Assembly: GCA_017647785.1 (NCBI GenBank)
Contig: JAGCJW010000006.1
Coordinates: forward strand, 108,457-172,456
Direction: 5' to 3'
DNA: 64,000 bases
Origin: Bacteroidales bacterium
GTDB taxonomy: Bacteria; Bacteroidota; Bacteroidia; Bacteroidales; P3
Part shown: positions 1-8,375 of the stretch, piece by piece
Layout: each line of letters starts with the position of its first letter
Position numbering within the stretch: the first letter of the stretch is position 1
Translations under genes and position numbers: made by a program
Notes under the pieces: model-generated
Database searches by the model: none
Told to the model about the DNA's origin: nothing
Seen by the model: only the letters and a program-made list of their open reading frames with translations

Positions 1-581
1 ACATTTGAATAACCAATAGTGTTCAACAAGCTTTCAGTTTCTTTATTTTGTACAAAGAAATGCTCAAAATGTTTTAATTGTTTGCTAAACCATTTTCCGT
101 ACCAAGTGAAGAAATATTGGTTATTCCTTAGAATCAAAGAAACTTGAAATAACCTTCTTCTCTTTAAGGCAGAGATATAATTATACCAAAACTCATACTT
201 CACAAAGAAAACTAAATCAGGATTAACTAAATCTACAAATTTTTTTGCATTTCTTTTTGTGTCATTAGGAAGATAAACAACCCAATCGGCTAAAGGTGTA
301 TTTTTTATTTGTTCATAGCCAGATGGTGAATAGAATGATAATAATATTTTATAGTTTTGGAATTGTTTTTTTACTTCTTCAATTAAAGGACGTCCTTGTT
401 CAAATTCTCCAAGTGAAGCACAATGAAACCAAGCTATATTTTCATTAGGATTAATATTAGATAACTTCGCAAAACACTCCCTTTCACCTTTTAACATTGT
501 CCTTATTTTTTTGTTAAAAGGTGCAATTAAGTTAAGAATTATAATATAAATATAGATGAATAGATTATATAAAAAGTTCAT
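1..581 (-). CDS. waaA: 3-deoxy-D-manno-octulosonic acid (Kdo) transferase, N-terminal part
   Basis: Partial gene running off the left edge; 193 codons from the ATG at 581 are present. The product transfers Kdo from CMP-Kdo to lipid A precursors at the inner membrane. The translation begins MNFLYNLFIYIYIIILNLIA, a typical N-terminal membrane anchor, followed by the family signature WFHCASLGEFEQGRPLIE (residues ~50-70, with the conserved Gly-Glu) and then SFYSPSGYE and FFVKYEFWYNY, all characteristic of the N-terminal Rossmann-like domain of this GT30 family. The start lies 9 bp after the stop of the upstream barrel gene, so the two are probably co-transcribed. The CMP-Kdo-binding C-terminal half lies outside the window. 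Confidence 0.9.
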   Translation of the reverse strand, partial: MNFLYNLFIYIYIIILNLIAPFNKKIRTMLKGERECFAKLSNINPNENIAWFHCASLGEFEQGRPLIEEVKKQFQNYKILLSFYSPSGYEQIKNTPLADWVVYLPNDTKRNAKKFVDLVNPDLVFFVKYEFWYNYISALKRRRLFQVSLILRNNQYFFTWYGKWFSKQLKHFEHFFVQNKETESLLNTIGYSN

Positions 582-590
582 TTTCAATAA

Positions 591-1376
591 TTAGTAGTAA
601 ATTTTATCGGAATCCCTACCATAAAAAGGGAACATCCATCCAAATTTTAAAGTAAACATCCCATCGTGATAAAGATTGTTGTCACCTCTTCTCAAATCAA
701 ATTGATAATTTCTTGTCATTTTAGTAAACGCATTATCAATTTGCACACCTAAATAGAAGTTTACAAAGTTTTTCTTACTCATTTGGATGTATCCTAAAAA
801 TACAGAAGCCATAGCGCCTCTCATTTGTCTATCATAACCATAAGCATAGACACTATCTATTTGAGGAGCTTGTGTAAGGGTTGGTTGATAAATTATTTGA
901 TGTTGAATAAATCCTAAACCAGCAGTTAGCATTAATCCAGAATTAGGGTTAGAAAACCAAAGAGGTATTACTTTTCCTCCAAAGATAGAAAGGCTTAGAT
1001 TTCTATTATAAGCAACTACCCCAGCATTAGTACCATCTTTCCCTATAACAAAAGGGTCTGATGTGTTTACTAGCATATCTGCTAAAATATCATTTTTGAT
1101 CTTTACATTGTCTGAACCAAATTGAAAACCGAATTCACAATAGTAAATCCAATTTTTTTCAGTCTTCCAACCTAAATTTACATTTGTATTTAAGAAAGAA
1201 TAATATCTGTTTCCCATTTCTCCATAAGGAAAGGTCCACCCTGCAGACGCTGTGAAAAAAGGAGTACTTATTGCAGTATCTTGTCCTATTATTTCCTCTC
1301 TTCTTTCTTGTGCATTAATCAAAGTACAGAAAGATATACTTAATAAAAATGTTATAATAGTAAGTTTTTTCATCAT
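591..1376 (-). CDS. Secreted outer-membrane beta-barrel-like protein, unknown function
   Basis: A 261-residue protein with a clear signal peptide (hydrophobic core ITFLLSISFCTLINA, then Gln-Glu). The mature part is rich in alternating aromatic/polar strands (for example AGWTFPYGEMG, NWIYYCEFGFQFG) and ends FTLKFGWMFPFYGRDSDKIYY, consistent with an 8-10 strand outer-membrane barrel. A second Met at codon 2 (1373) is an equally plausible start. It lies 10 bp downstream of the M14 peptidase gene and 9 bp before waaA, so it probably belongs to a three-gene minus-strand operon. I do not recognise a specific family; function is unknown and envelope location is inferred. Confidence 0.75.
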   Translation of the reverse strand: MMKKLTIITFLLSISFCTLINAQERREEIIGQDTAISTPFFTASAGWTFPYGEMGNRYYSFLNTNVNLGWKTEKNWIYYCEFGFQFGSDNVKIKNDILADMLVNTSDPFVIGKDGTNAGVVAYNRNLSLSIFGGKVIPLWFSNPNSGLMLTAGLGFIQHQIIYQPTLTQAPQIDSVYAYGYDRQMRGAMASVFLGYIQMSKKNFVNFYLGVQIDNAFTKMTRNYQFDLRRGDNNLYHDGMFTLKFGWMFPFYGRDSDKIYY

Positions 1377-1386
1377 TATTTTAAAT

Positions 1387-3069
1387 TTATTGTTTTATGA
1401 AAATGATTCTTTGTTTTATTTTTTTTGTTTCAAGAATAAAAATATTAATTCTTGATTTCAATTTACTAATATCAAGAGTCGTTATACCTTTTTCAAGATT
1501 ACCAGATAAGAATGAACGACCTTCTGTGTCTAATATTGTATAACTAGCAGGTTCATTTGAATTTACATATAGTTTATCAAAACATGGGTTAGGATAAACA
1601 AAAAAATCTTGTTTGAAATCATTACTAATACCTTCAATAGATGTTGAAGTAGGGGATAGATTTATAGTTTTGAATAAAGTAGTAGAATTATCTTCTATTG
1701 TGATGTTTATTATAGTGTCGTTGTAACCTTCGGCTTCAATTTTAATATCATAATTACCCGTTAACAAAGGTCTAAAGAAATAACCATCTACATTTGAAGA
1801 TACAAAAGAGTTTTCATCATCTAAACCTAAAACTTTAATTTTTGCAGAAGTTATTATTTGATTATTTGTGTTATCTCTTATTATGCCTTCAATACCATTT
1901 AAAGTGTTTTTTATATAATTAAGGAGAGGAAATTTTAAATAGTTCCAATACGATGGCAATAAGTTAGAAGATGGCTTTTTTTCAGTGCTTATCTCCAATG
2001 TTAAGTCTCTTGTTCCAGAGTAATAGTTGAGCCAATCTTGGTAAGAACCATAAATAGGATACCAATCTGCACCATGAATAACACCACTGCTACATACGTC
2101 TGTAAAATAGCTGTTCCCCGCAATATTTCTCGTTTGACTGACAAATTGCTGACAGTTATTAATAAACCAATTCTTATCTGGGTGTTGCCTTTGAAACGAT
2201 TGCCAAGAATCCCATGGATAATTACAAACCTCAGCTCCAGTATGAATATTTACTGATAAATCAAAATTTTCTTCTTGCGAGTATTGCATCAAATTTAATG
2301 TCTCTATTTGATGTTCTTCTCCGTCTGGATTTGAACCTAACAAAGGATTAGGAAAGTTTCTGTTTAAATCAATATAATTGGCATTGTAACGAGTGGAATT
2401 ATTAATATTGTTATTTCCTCCCGCATACATTCCGTCAGGATTAAGTAAAGGAGAAATATAAATTTGAACATTAGATATTATGCTTTCTACAAGAGTGTCT
2501 GTTTGGAAATTATTAAGTAGATAATCAGCTAAACGTAACAACATAACACAGCCTAGAGGCTCATCACCATGAATTGTTGATGCGTAAAAGAATTTAGGAT
2601 TGTGAGAATTTTCTCCATTATGTATTTTTAGGGCTAGAAGCAATTTATTATTCTTGCTAAAACCGATAGTGTCTAAACTGCATATTTCAGGGAATTCTTC
2701 TACAAAAGAATGCATTAAGTCTACATAAACTTGATAGGATGGGTAACAATTCCATTCTTTCATTTGCTCTACAGAGATTGCAACTTGTAAAGCTTTTTCG
2801 GTTTCTGTACTTTCAAATAATCTGTAATCAAGACCTAATGTGAGGAAATTATGAAATTCTTTATTGTTTACATAAACTAAGTATTCATTATTTATTTTAC
2901 GATCTATACTTGTAAAACTTGATAATTTATTTACATTTTTATCATCAATTTTTACTAATATCTTAGCCTCTCCATAGAGGTTTAATATGTTGCTTACTTT
3001 GTTATATTCTTGACAATAACAAGCAAGAGTAAAACACAAGCATAAAACAATAATAATACACTTCCTCAT
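1387..3069 (-). CDS. M14 zinc carboxypeptidase with T9SS sorting domain
   Basis: Secreted metallocarboxypeptidase. I chose the start at 3069 because MRKCIIIVLCLCFTLACYCQ is a clean signal peptide; an in-frame extension to 3135 would cross the promoter and the neighbouring terminator. The M14 catalytic domain spans roughly residues 95-390: zinc ligands in STIHGDEPLG (HxxE) and a later His in SVNIHTGAEVCNYPW, substrate-binding DLNRNFP, and the catalytic Glu in DLTLEIST. A carboxypeptidase-regulatory-like Ig fold follows (~residues 400-470, NGIEGIIRDNTNN to GYNDTIIN). The last ~80 residues (FFVYPNPCFDKLYV ... IIFIKQ) form a T9SS type A sorting domain, so the enzyme is predicted to be exported to the cell surface. 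The fold after the catalytic domain and the sorting tail match known Bacteroidetes M14 proteins; the peptide substrate is unknown. Confidence 0.9.
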   Translation of the reverse strand: MRKCIIIVLCLCFTLACYCQEYNKVSNILNLYGEAKILVKIDDKNVNKLSSFTSIDRKINNEYLVYVNNKEFHNFLTLGLDYRLFESTETEKALQVAISVEQMKEWNCYPSYQVYVDLMHSFVEEFPEICSLDTIGFSKNNKLLLALKIHNGENSHNPKFFYASTIHGDEPLGCVMLLRLADYLLNNFQTDTLVESIISNVQIYISPLLNPDGMYAGGNNNINNSTRYNANYIDLNRNFPNPLLGSNPDGEEHQIETLNLMQYSQEENFDLSVNIHTGAEVCNYPWDSWQSFQRQHPDKNWFINNCQQFVSQTRNIAGNSYFTDVCSSGVIHGADWYPIYGSYQDWLNYYSGTRDLTLEISTEKKPSSNLLPSYWNYLKFPLLNYIKNTLNGIEGIIRDNTNNQIITSAKIKVLGLDDENSFVSSNVDGYFFRPLLTGNYDIKIEAEGYNDTIINITIEDNSTTLFKTINLSPTSTSIEGISNDFKQDFFVYPNPCFDKLYVNSNEPASYTILDTEGRSFLSGNLEKGITTLDISKLKSRINIFILETKKIKQRIIFIKQ

Positions 3070-3075
3070 ATTTTG

Positions 3076-3105
3076 CAAAGATAAAGAAAAAAATATAAAA
3101 ACAAG
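3076..3105 (-). promoter_or_regulatory. Promoter of the M14 peptidase operon, possibly leaderless
   Basis: On the minus strand TATCTTTG (3083 to 3076) matches the Bacteroidetes -7 element TAnnTTTG. CTTG at 3105-3102 is a near match to the -33 element with an 18-bp spacer. The expected transcription start is at about 3069-3071, on or next to the ATG, so the mRNA may have almost no leader. Confidence 0.6.
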
Positions 3106-3106
3106 G

Positions 3107-3146
3107 AAAAAGAGTCGTTGAACACTAAAATTCAACGACTCTTTTT
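3107..3146 (-). terminator. Intrinsic terminator of the rnf operon
   Basis: Perfect 16-bp stem (AAAAAGAGTCGTTGAA / TTCAACGACTCTTTTT) with an 8-base loop, 15 bp past the rnfE stop codon. The A/T-rich arms make it usable on both strands. It closes the rnf operon after rnfE, so rnfA is not part of this transcript. Confidence 0.85.
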
Positions 3147-3161
3147 CCTCTTATGTTAATT

Positions 3162-3752
3162 TTATTGTTGTTTAGATTTCAATTTATTAACCAATGCGAT
3201 TAAATATCCTAATGCTATGAATGCTCCAGGAGCAAGAACGAATATTAAGATTCCGTCAGCATCTCCTATAAATTTCATTCCGAAAATAGAGCCTGAACCT
3301 AATACCTCTCTAACTATACCTAAGATTGTTAAACCGAGAGTGAATCCAAGTCCCATTCCGATTCCGTCAAACATAGAGTTTACAACGTTGTTCTTGCTTG
3401 CAAAGGCTTCTGCACGTCCTAAAATCAAACAGTTTACAACAATCAACGGAATAAACAATCCTAAACTTTCGTAAAGTGAAGGTAAATATGCTTGCATACA
3501 TAGTTGCAATACTGTTACGAAAGAGGCAATAATTACAATGAAAGCAGGGATTCTCACTTTGTCTGGAACAAGATTCTTTAATAATGAAATCGCAATATTA
3601 CTCAATATTAAAACGAATGTTGTGCATAATCCCATACCCATACCGTTTATTGCAGAGGTTGTAGTTCCTAATGTAGGACACATACCCAATAATAAACAAA
3701 AAACAGGGTTTTCTTTTATGATACCATTTATTATAATCTTAAACTTATTCAT
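3162..3752 (-). CDS. rnfE: Rnf electron transport complex subunit E
   Basis: Integral membrane subunit of the ferredoxin:NAD+ oxidoreductase (Rnf/RSX) that couples electron transfer to ion pumping. The ~196-residue product starts MNKFKIIINGIIKENPVFCL; I prefer this start at 3752 to one 14 codons earlier, which would overlap rnfG. Conserved features are LLGMCPTLGTTTSAINGMGMG, the second half-repeat IVVNCLILGRAEAFAS and six predicted membrane helices. RnfE and RnfA are homologous and form the inverted-topology core of the complex. It is the last gene of this operon, 4 bp after rnfG and followed by a strong terminator. Confidence 0.95.
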   Translation of the reverse strand: MNKFKIIINGIIKENPVFCLLLGMCPTLGTTTSAINGMGMGLCTTFVLILSNIAISLLKNLVPDKVRIPAFIVIIASFVTVLQLCMQAYLPSLYESLGLFIPLIVVNCLILGRAEAFASKNNVVNSMFDGIGMGLGFTLGLTILGIVREVLGSGSIFGMKFIGDADGILIFVLAPGAFIALGYLIALVNKLKSKQQ

Positions 3753-3756
3753 AGTC

Positions 3757-4356
3757 TTATTTGTTTTGTTGTTTTTGATATTCCATAAATACATTGTAAG
3801 CAGTTTTTACAGAAGCTAAAAATGCTCTTGAAGTAATGGTTGATGCTGTGATTGCATCTATTTCTCCTCCGTCTTTGCTTACTTTGAAACTTTCTTCTGA
3901 TGGATTCTTACCTCTTATGTCTTGTTTGTTTCTTGCAGTCTTAAACCAAGAAGTTGCTTTTTCTCCTAATCCTGGTGTTTCGCTCATTGATAATATTGCA
4001 TAGTTTACAATCTTACCCTCAGCATCAAATCCAACCATAGATTTTATTTGTCCACCATATCCGTTGTTATCAAAAGTTTCCACAGCCACTGCAATAAGCT
4101 TATCGTTCTCAAAAGCAGGATATATAGTGAACTTTTCTGAATAAGAATCTATTGAAATCTCTACAGGATTTCCTATTTTCATATTGGCATTTGTAGGTAA
4201 TACTTCTTTGATAGCATTAGTTTTCTTTTCTTCTGCAGCTTTTTCAATTGGGCTTTTCGTCAATACATAAACACTTCCAAGAATTGCAGAAGCTCCAAAA
4301 GAGATAATGGCTAAGGACATTACCATATTTTTTAATGAAGAATTTAATTTTGCCAT
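3757..4356 (-). CDS. rnfG: Rnf electron transport complex subunit G (flavoprotein)
   Basis: One-helix membrane anchor (residues ~8-32, MVMSLAIISFGASAILGSVYVL) followed by an extracytoplasmic FMN-binding domain. The covalent flavinylation site is visible near the C-terminus as IDAITASTITSRAF, where Thr of the TAST sequence corresponds to the FMN-linked Thr of the family's S(T)GAT motif. The start MAKLNSSLKN at 4356 is preferred over an upstream in-frame Met at 4386, which would overlap rnfD. About 199 residues, normal for the family. The gene lies between rnfD and rnfE. Confidence 0.95.
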   Translation of the reverse strand: MAKLNSSLKNMVMSLAIISFGASAILGSVYVLTKSPIEKAAEEKKTNAIKEVLPTNANMKIGNPVEISIDSYSEKFTIYPAFENDKLIAVAVETFDNNGYGGQIKSMVGFDAEGKIVNYAILSMSETPGLGEKATSWFKTARNKQDIRGKNPSEESFKVSKDGGEIDAITASTITSRAFLASVKTAYNVFMEYQKQQNK

Positions 4357-4375
4357 AATTCTATAGTTTTTATTA

Positions 4376-5308
4376 TTAATAACCAAATCTCTTTGGTTTA
4401 CACATCTTGTTAATTAAAGGAGTAAGTGCATTCATAATCAATATTGCGAAAGAAACTCCCTCAGGCATTGGTCCGAAACAACGGAATATGATTGTAAGTA
4501 AACCACAACCAACACCAAATATTATTTGTCCTGTTTTTGTAATTGGACTTGTAGCCATATCGGTCGCCATAAAGATAGCACCAAGCATAAGTCCACCAGC
4601 AAGAATGTGAGTTGTAGGATCAACAGTGATTCCTGCCAAATAAAGAATGCCAGCAAATAGCCAAGATGAAGCAATGAAAGAAATAGGAATATGCCATGTG
4701 ATAACTTTTCTCAAAAGCATAAATAAACCTCCAAGAATGATAGCAATCGCTGAAACTTCTCCGAAACTTCCACCAGTTGCTCCAATAAGAGTATCCATCA
4801 ACTCAGGGGTTTGTCCATTTTTTATTAAAGACAAAGGAGTAGGTCCTGTTAAAGCATCTACTGTTTTTGCAGTTGGCCATTCAGACATTGCAACATTTGT
4901 TGGGAAAGAAAGGAATAAGAAAACTCTACCTACTAATGCAGGATTAAAAGGATTCTTTCCTAATCCTCCAAAGGTCATCTTACCAATGCCTATTGCAACT
5001 AATGCTCCTATTATAACAATATAGAAAGGAATATTTGAAGGCAAATTAAAAGCCAAAAGCATACCAGTGATTACGGCTGAACCATCTGAAATTGTTTGCT
5101 CACCTTTTAATAGGAATTTTTGAATTAACCATTCAAATAATATACAAGCAGCAACAGATACTGCGGTTACTGCTAATACTCTAAATCCGAAAAAATACAC
5201 TCCAACTAATAAAGCTGGGATTAGTGCAATAACTACGCTCCACATAATACTTTGTGTGGTATCTTTGCTTTGAACGTGTGGAGATCCTGAAACTTTAAGT
5301 AATGCCAT
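4376..5308 (-). CDS. rnfD: Rnf electron transport complex subunit D
   Basis: 310-residue integral membrane subunit with about nine helices that carries a second covalently bound FMN. The family N-terminus LKVSGSPHVQSKDTTQSIMW is present, as are GKMTFGGLGKNPFNPALVGR and the flavin attachment region VDALTGPTPLSLIK. The C-terminal part GCGLLTIIFRCFGPMPEGVSFAILIMNALTPLI is also typical. In Rnf it connects the RnfC/B cytoplasmic module to RnfG across the membrane. It sits 19 bp before rnfG and 22 bp after the small secreted gene that splits the operon. Confidence 0.96.
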   Translation of the reverse strand: MALLKVSGSPHVQSKDTTQSIMWSVVIALIPALLVGVYFFGFRVLAVTAVSVAACILFEWLIQKFLLKGEQTISDGSAVITGMLLAFNLPSNIPFYIVIIGALVAIGIGKMTFGGLGKNPFNPALVGRVFLFLSFPTNVAMSEWPTAKTVDALTGPTPLSLIKNGQTPELMDTLIGATGGSFGEVSAIAIILGGLFMLLRKVITWHIPISFIASSWLFAGILYLAGITVDPTTHILAGGLMLGAIFMATDMATSPITKTGQIIFGVGCGLLTIIFRCFGPMPEGVSFAILIMNALTPLINKMCKPKRFGY

Positions 5309-5330
5309 CTTTTATATTTTTGTTATTTTG

Positions 5331-5834
5331 TTAGTTTTGAAATTCAATACTCTCTATTATATTGATAAAGACTTCTTTGTCTAATTCGTAATTCTCATCA
5401 TCTTGTGCCATTGCAAGGAAAATAAAAATTTGATCTTCTATCTTTAAAAAAGAAAAAATACTATTTACTTTCACATCATTCAAAAGATAAGTAACCTCAT
5501 ACATACACTCATCTTGCTCTTGATTGTGCTCAATTATAGCAAAGTCTGAGTATAAATCCTTCATATCTTCTAAATTGATAGCTTTGACAAATTCCTCTAA
5601 ACTGCCATCTTCCCACAGTGCACTACTTATTTGAAGATGAGTATGTATTAAAGAATTTTGATTGTTTTTATATATAGTTATCGTTCCATTCTCTTGGTCC
5701 TCTTCCAACTCCCAACCATTAGGATATTGTACAGAATAGCCATTGTCAAGATTGTGATAAATTGCATTTTCTTGACAGAAAAGACCACTACAAATAAAAC
5801 ATATAACAAATAAGACAAACAATCTCTTTATCAT
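5331..5834 (-). CDS. Small secreted protein inserted in the rnf operon (PsbP/DcrB-like?)
   Basis: 167 residues with a signal peptide (MIKRLFVLFVICFICSGLFC, then Gln-Glu as often seen for mature Bacteroidetes exoproteins). The mature sequence starts YHNLDNGYSVQYPNGWELEED and continues with alternating strands, resembling the PsbP/DcrB-like fold in which a 'YS(V)xYPxGWE' stretch is common; I assign this by eye only. It lies between rnfC (8 bp upstream) and rnfD (22 bp downstream), in the same orientation and with no terminator, so it should be expressed with Rnf. It is not a known Rnf subunit. A role on the periplasmic face (assembly or stability of RnfG/RnfD) is inference from position. Confidence 0.7.
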   Translation of the reverse strand: MIKRLFVLFVICFICSGLFCQENAIYHNLDNGYSVQYPNGWELEEDQENGTITIYKNNQNSLIHTHLQISSALWEDGSLEEFVKAINLEDMKDLYSDFAIIEHNQEQDECMYEVTYLLNDVKVNSIFSFLKIEDQIFIFLAMAQDDENYELDKEVFINIIESIEFQN

Positions 5835-5842
5835 ATCTTGAT

Positions 5843-7174
5843 TTATTTTTTGCTTCTTGCTCTACGAAGTGCTCCTATCTTACTCTTAGCAACTCTTATA
5901 ATATCAAGCAATGGTTGTCCTGCAGGGCAAGTGAATAAACAACTACCACATTCTATGCAGTCCATAGCACATTCCTTTTCTGCCTCTTCCCATCTTTCTT
6001 GTTTTGCAAGCAATGAAATTTGAATAGGCTCCAATCCCATCGGACAAGCAGAAACACACTTTCCACAACGCAAACAATTTGTTGTTTTCTTTCTGCTTGC
6101 TTCAGCCTCTGTCATAACAAGAATACTTGAAGTAGTCTTTGTTGTAGGAGCAGATAAATCCATCATAGCTTTACCCATCATAGGACCACCATTTATTACT
6201 TTTCCTGTATTTTCTGGCAATCCTCCACAATAATCTATTATGGATTGGATAGAAGTACCAACTCTAACTAAAAGGTTGCGATTGTTTTCAACAGCTTTGC
6301 CTGTAAAGGTCAAAATATTGTCTATCAAAGGACGATTTTTTTGAACCGCTTGATAAATAGCAAAAGCAGTACCAACATTATTTACAACACAACCAACCTC
6401 TATTGGAAGTTTACCACTTGGGACCTCTCTTTTAGTTAAAGCATATATAAGTTGTTTTTCAGCACCTTGTGGATATTTAGTCTTTAAAGCAACAACCTCT
6501 GTTCCTGGGTACTTATTTATAATAGTTTTCAAAGCATTGATAGCCTTTGGCTTGTTTGTCTCGATTCCTATCTTTGCTTTGTTTATATTCAAAGCCTTTT
6601 TCATGATTTCGACTCCTATCAGAACTTCCTCTGTGTGTTCTAATAACAATCTATTATCAGAAGTCAAATAAGGTTCACATTCTGCCGCATTTATAATCAC
6701 ATAATCTACATGCTTATCCTCAGGAACCATATATTTAACATGAGTAGGGAAAGCAGCTCCTCCTAAACCAACTATTCCTCTATCTTTAATTCTTTCTATT
6801 ATTTCTTGAGAAGAAAGTTTAATATCTTGAACTATATCTTCTGATGTGTCAATATCTTCACACCACTCGTCTTCTTCTACATCTATATAGAAAGCAGGTT
6901 TTTTATATCCGTTAAAATCTGTTGCTACATCTATCTTTGTAATCACACCTGTATAAGGAGAGTGAGTGTTAGCACAGATAAAAGCTTCTGCTTTGGCTAA
7001 TAATTGACCTGTTTTTACTCTATCTCCTTTTTGTACAACAGGAGTAGAAGGCGCCCCTAAATGCTGACTAACAAAAACAACAGCCTTTTGTTGTAATGGA
7101 AATAATTCAATAGCGTTTTCTGATGCTAATTTATTTTCTTGTGGGTGAACTCCACCTAATCGAAATGTATTCAT
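5843..7174 (-). CDS. rnfC: Rnf electron transport complex subunit C (NADH-binding, Fe-S)
   Basis: 443-residue cytoplasmic subunit thought to exchange electrons with NAD(H). The N-terminus MNTFRLGGVHPQENK and the barrel-sandwich region (VQKGDRVKTGQLLAKAEAFICANTHSPYTG) are typical. Next comes the glycine-rich NuoF-like FMN/NADH region (GIVGLGGAAFPTHVKY, INAAECEPYLTSDNRLLLEH), an SLBB-like segment, and two 4Fe-4S motifs near the C-terminus: CLRCGKCVSACPMGLEP and CIECGSCLFTCPAG. It is 18 bp downstream of rnfB. Length and domain order are normal. Confidence 0.97.
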   Translation of the reverse strand: MNTFRLGGVHPQENKLASENAIELFPLQQKAVVFVSQHLGAPSTPVVQKGDRVKTGQLLAKAEAFICANTHSPYTGVITKIDVATDFNGYKKPAFYIDVEEDEWCEDIDTSEDIVQDIKLSSQEIIERIKDRGIVGLGGAAFPTHVKYMVPEDKHVDYVIINAAECEPYLTSDNRLLLEHTEEVLIGVEIMKKALNINKAKIGIETNKPKAINALKTIINKYPGTEVVALKTKYPQGAEKQLIYALTKREVPSGKLPIEVGCVVNNVGTAFAIYQAVQKNRPLIDNILTFTGKAVENNRNLLVRVGTSIQSIIDYCGGLPENTGKVINGGPMMGKAMMDLSAPTTKTTSSILVMTEAEASRKKTTNCLRCGKCVSACPMGLEPIQISLLAKQERWEEAEKECAMDCIECGSCLFTCPAGQPLLDIIRVAKSKIGALRRARSKK

Positions 7175-7192
7175 AATCTTTCTACTGGCTAA

Positions 7193-8029
7193 TTAGAGGT
7201 TTTCTTCTTTCTTAATAGGGAAATTAACTGCATGAATTGCACCTGTTGGACATTCTGCAACACATTTCCTACATAGTTTACACTTGTTAAAATCTATGTA
7301 TGCTACATTATTGTTTATGCTAATTGCTTCAAAAGGACAAGCCTTTGCACATTTACCACAACCAATACATGCTGCTTCACAATTCTTCTTTGCAGCAGCT
7401 CCTTTTTCTTGATTTATGCAACTAACAAAAACTCTACGAGAATTTTTACCTTTGTTTCTTAATTCAATCACAGAACGTGGACAAGTCTTCACGCAAGCTC
7501 CACAAGCTACACATTTTTCTTCATCTACCTCAGGTAATTTAGTTTCTGGATTGATATGTATTGCATCAAAACTACATGCCTTAACACAATTTCCAAGTCC
7601 TAAACAGCCATTAGCACAGCCTCCTTCGCTTGAAAAAGTCATGTGAGCGAAAAGGCAGTTGTCAAAACCTTCAAAATTTGCCTTTGCTTGAGTGTTACAT
7701 TTTCCACCATTACATCTTACAACGGCAATCTTAGGTTCAGAAGCTTCTACTGAGAGATTCATAACTTCTGCTATTTCGTTCATAGTGCTTGCTCCACCAA
7801 CAGGACAAAATTTATTTTCTAAACTTTCATTTTTTACTATTGCTTCTGCTAGTGCTCTACAACCAGCATATCCACATCCACCACAGTTAGCACCAGGCAA
7901 TTTTTCACAAACAGTATCTATACGAGGGTCTTCGTAAACTTTAAATTTTTGGGCAACAAAGTATAGTATTATAGCAGCAACTGCCCCTATGATGCTCAAA
8001 GCTAAAATCGCATAAATAATTGAACTCAT
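7193..8029 (-). CDS. rnfB: Rnf electron transport complex subunit B (polyferredoxin)
   Basis: 278 residues and first gene of the operon. One N-terminal membrane helix (residues ~3-28) is followed by the Fe-S domain CEKLPGANCGGCGYAGCRAL, which binds a 4Fe-4S cluster, and then a polyferredoxin part with four further cysteine motifs: LGNCVKACSFDAI (with a slightly irregular first half, GCLGLGNC), CVACGACVKTCP, CIGCGKCAKACP and CKLCRKCVAECP. It is believed to accept electrons from reduced ferredoxin. It is preceded by a good -7 promoter element at 8068-8075 and followed closely by rnfC. Confidence 0.97.
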   Translation of the reverse strand: MSSIIYAILALSIIGAVAAIILYFVAQKFKVYEDPRIDTVCEKLPGANCGGCGYAGCRALAEAIVKNESLENKFCPVGGASTMNEIAEVMNLSVEASEPKIAVVRCNGGKCNTQAKANFEGFDNCLFAHMTFSSEGGCANGCLGLGNCVKACSFDAIHINPETKLPEVDEEKCVACGACVKTCPRSVIELRNKGKNSRRVFVSCINQEKGAAAKKNCEAACIGCGKCAKACPFEAISINNNVAYIDFNKCKLCRKCVAECPTGAIHAVNFPIKKEENL

Positions 8030-8067
8030 AATATCTTTTTGTTAGTAAATAATAATTTTTCAATCTA

Positions 8068-8098
8068 CAAAGTTACATTTTTTTATTTAATCTGCAAT
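8068..8098 (-). promoter_or_regulatory. Promoter of the rnfBC-X-DGE operon
   Basis: Minus-strand TAACTTTG (8075 to 8068) is a full match to TAnnTTTG. ATTG at 8098-8095 lies 19 bp upstream and differs from the -33 consensus TTTG at one base. The expected start is near 8061, giving a leader of about 30 nt before rnfB. Confidence 0.65.
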
Positions 8099-8315
8099 TT
8101 ATTTACAGGAAAAATGTTTTATAAAGTTTTGGAGCTATTATTTCTTATTTGATAACTAGAAAGTTAAGATTTTATTTAAGTTTTAAAAATATTCCAAAAC
8201 TCTTTCTATGATTGCTTAATTTGTCTTTTGAAAAACATTCTATATTATTTTAAAAAAATAATAACTCTCAATAATATAATAAAATTTATCAAGAGTTATT
8301 TAGAGGGTTTAGTAT
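8099..8315 (-). other. AT-rich spacer between the rnf and 2-oxoacid oxidoreductase operons
   Basis: With the flanking promoter and terminator this forms a gene-free stretch of 346 bp (8030-8375). Between those sites I see only AT-rich sequence with a loose inverted repeat (AATAACTCT near 8263 and AGAGTTATT near 8293) whose loop is over 20 bases. No ORF, RNA gene or clear operator was found. Confidence 0.4.
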
Positions 8316-8354
8316 AAAAAAACAATCCGTTACCCAAAAAAGTAACGGATTGTT
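8316..8354 (-). terminator. Terminator of the 2-oxoacid oxidoreductase operon
   Basis: Perfect 13-bp inverted repeat AACAATCCGTTAC / GTAACGGATTGTT with an 8-base loop, about 20 bp past the gamma-subunit stop. The minus-strand RNA ends in a U-rich run (complement of TAAAAAA at 8314-8320). Confidence 0.85.
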
Positions 8355-8375
8355 TGTAATTTTTATAGTTCTTGA

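Noticed and set aside
3069..3135. Longer N-terminus for the M14 peptidase
   Set aside because: It would place the coding start within the rnf terminator and the promoter, and put a second hydrophobic segment before a perfect signal peptide.
8256..8302. Second terminator or small RNA between rnf and the 2-oxoacid oxidoreductase operon
   Set aside because: The inverted repeat is short with a loop of more than 20 bases and no supporting promoter or T run.
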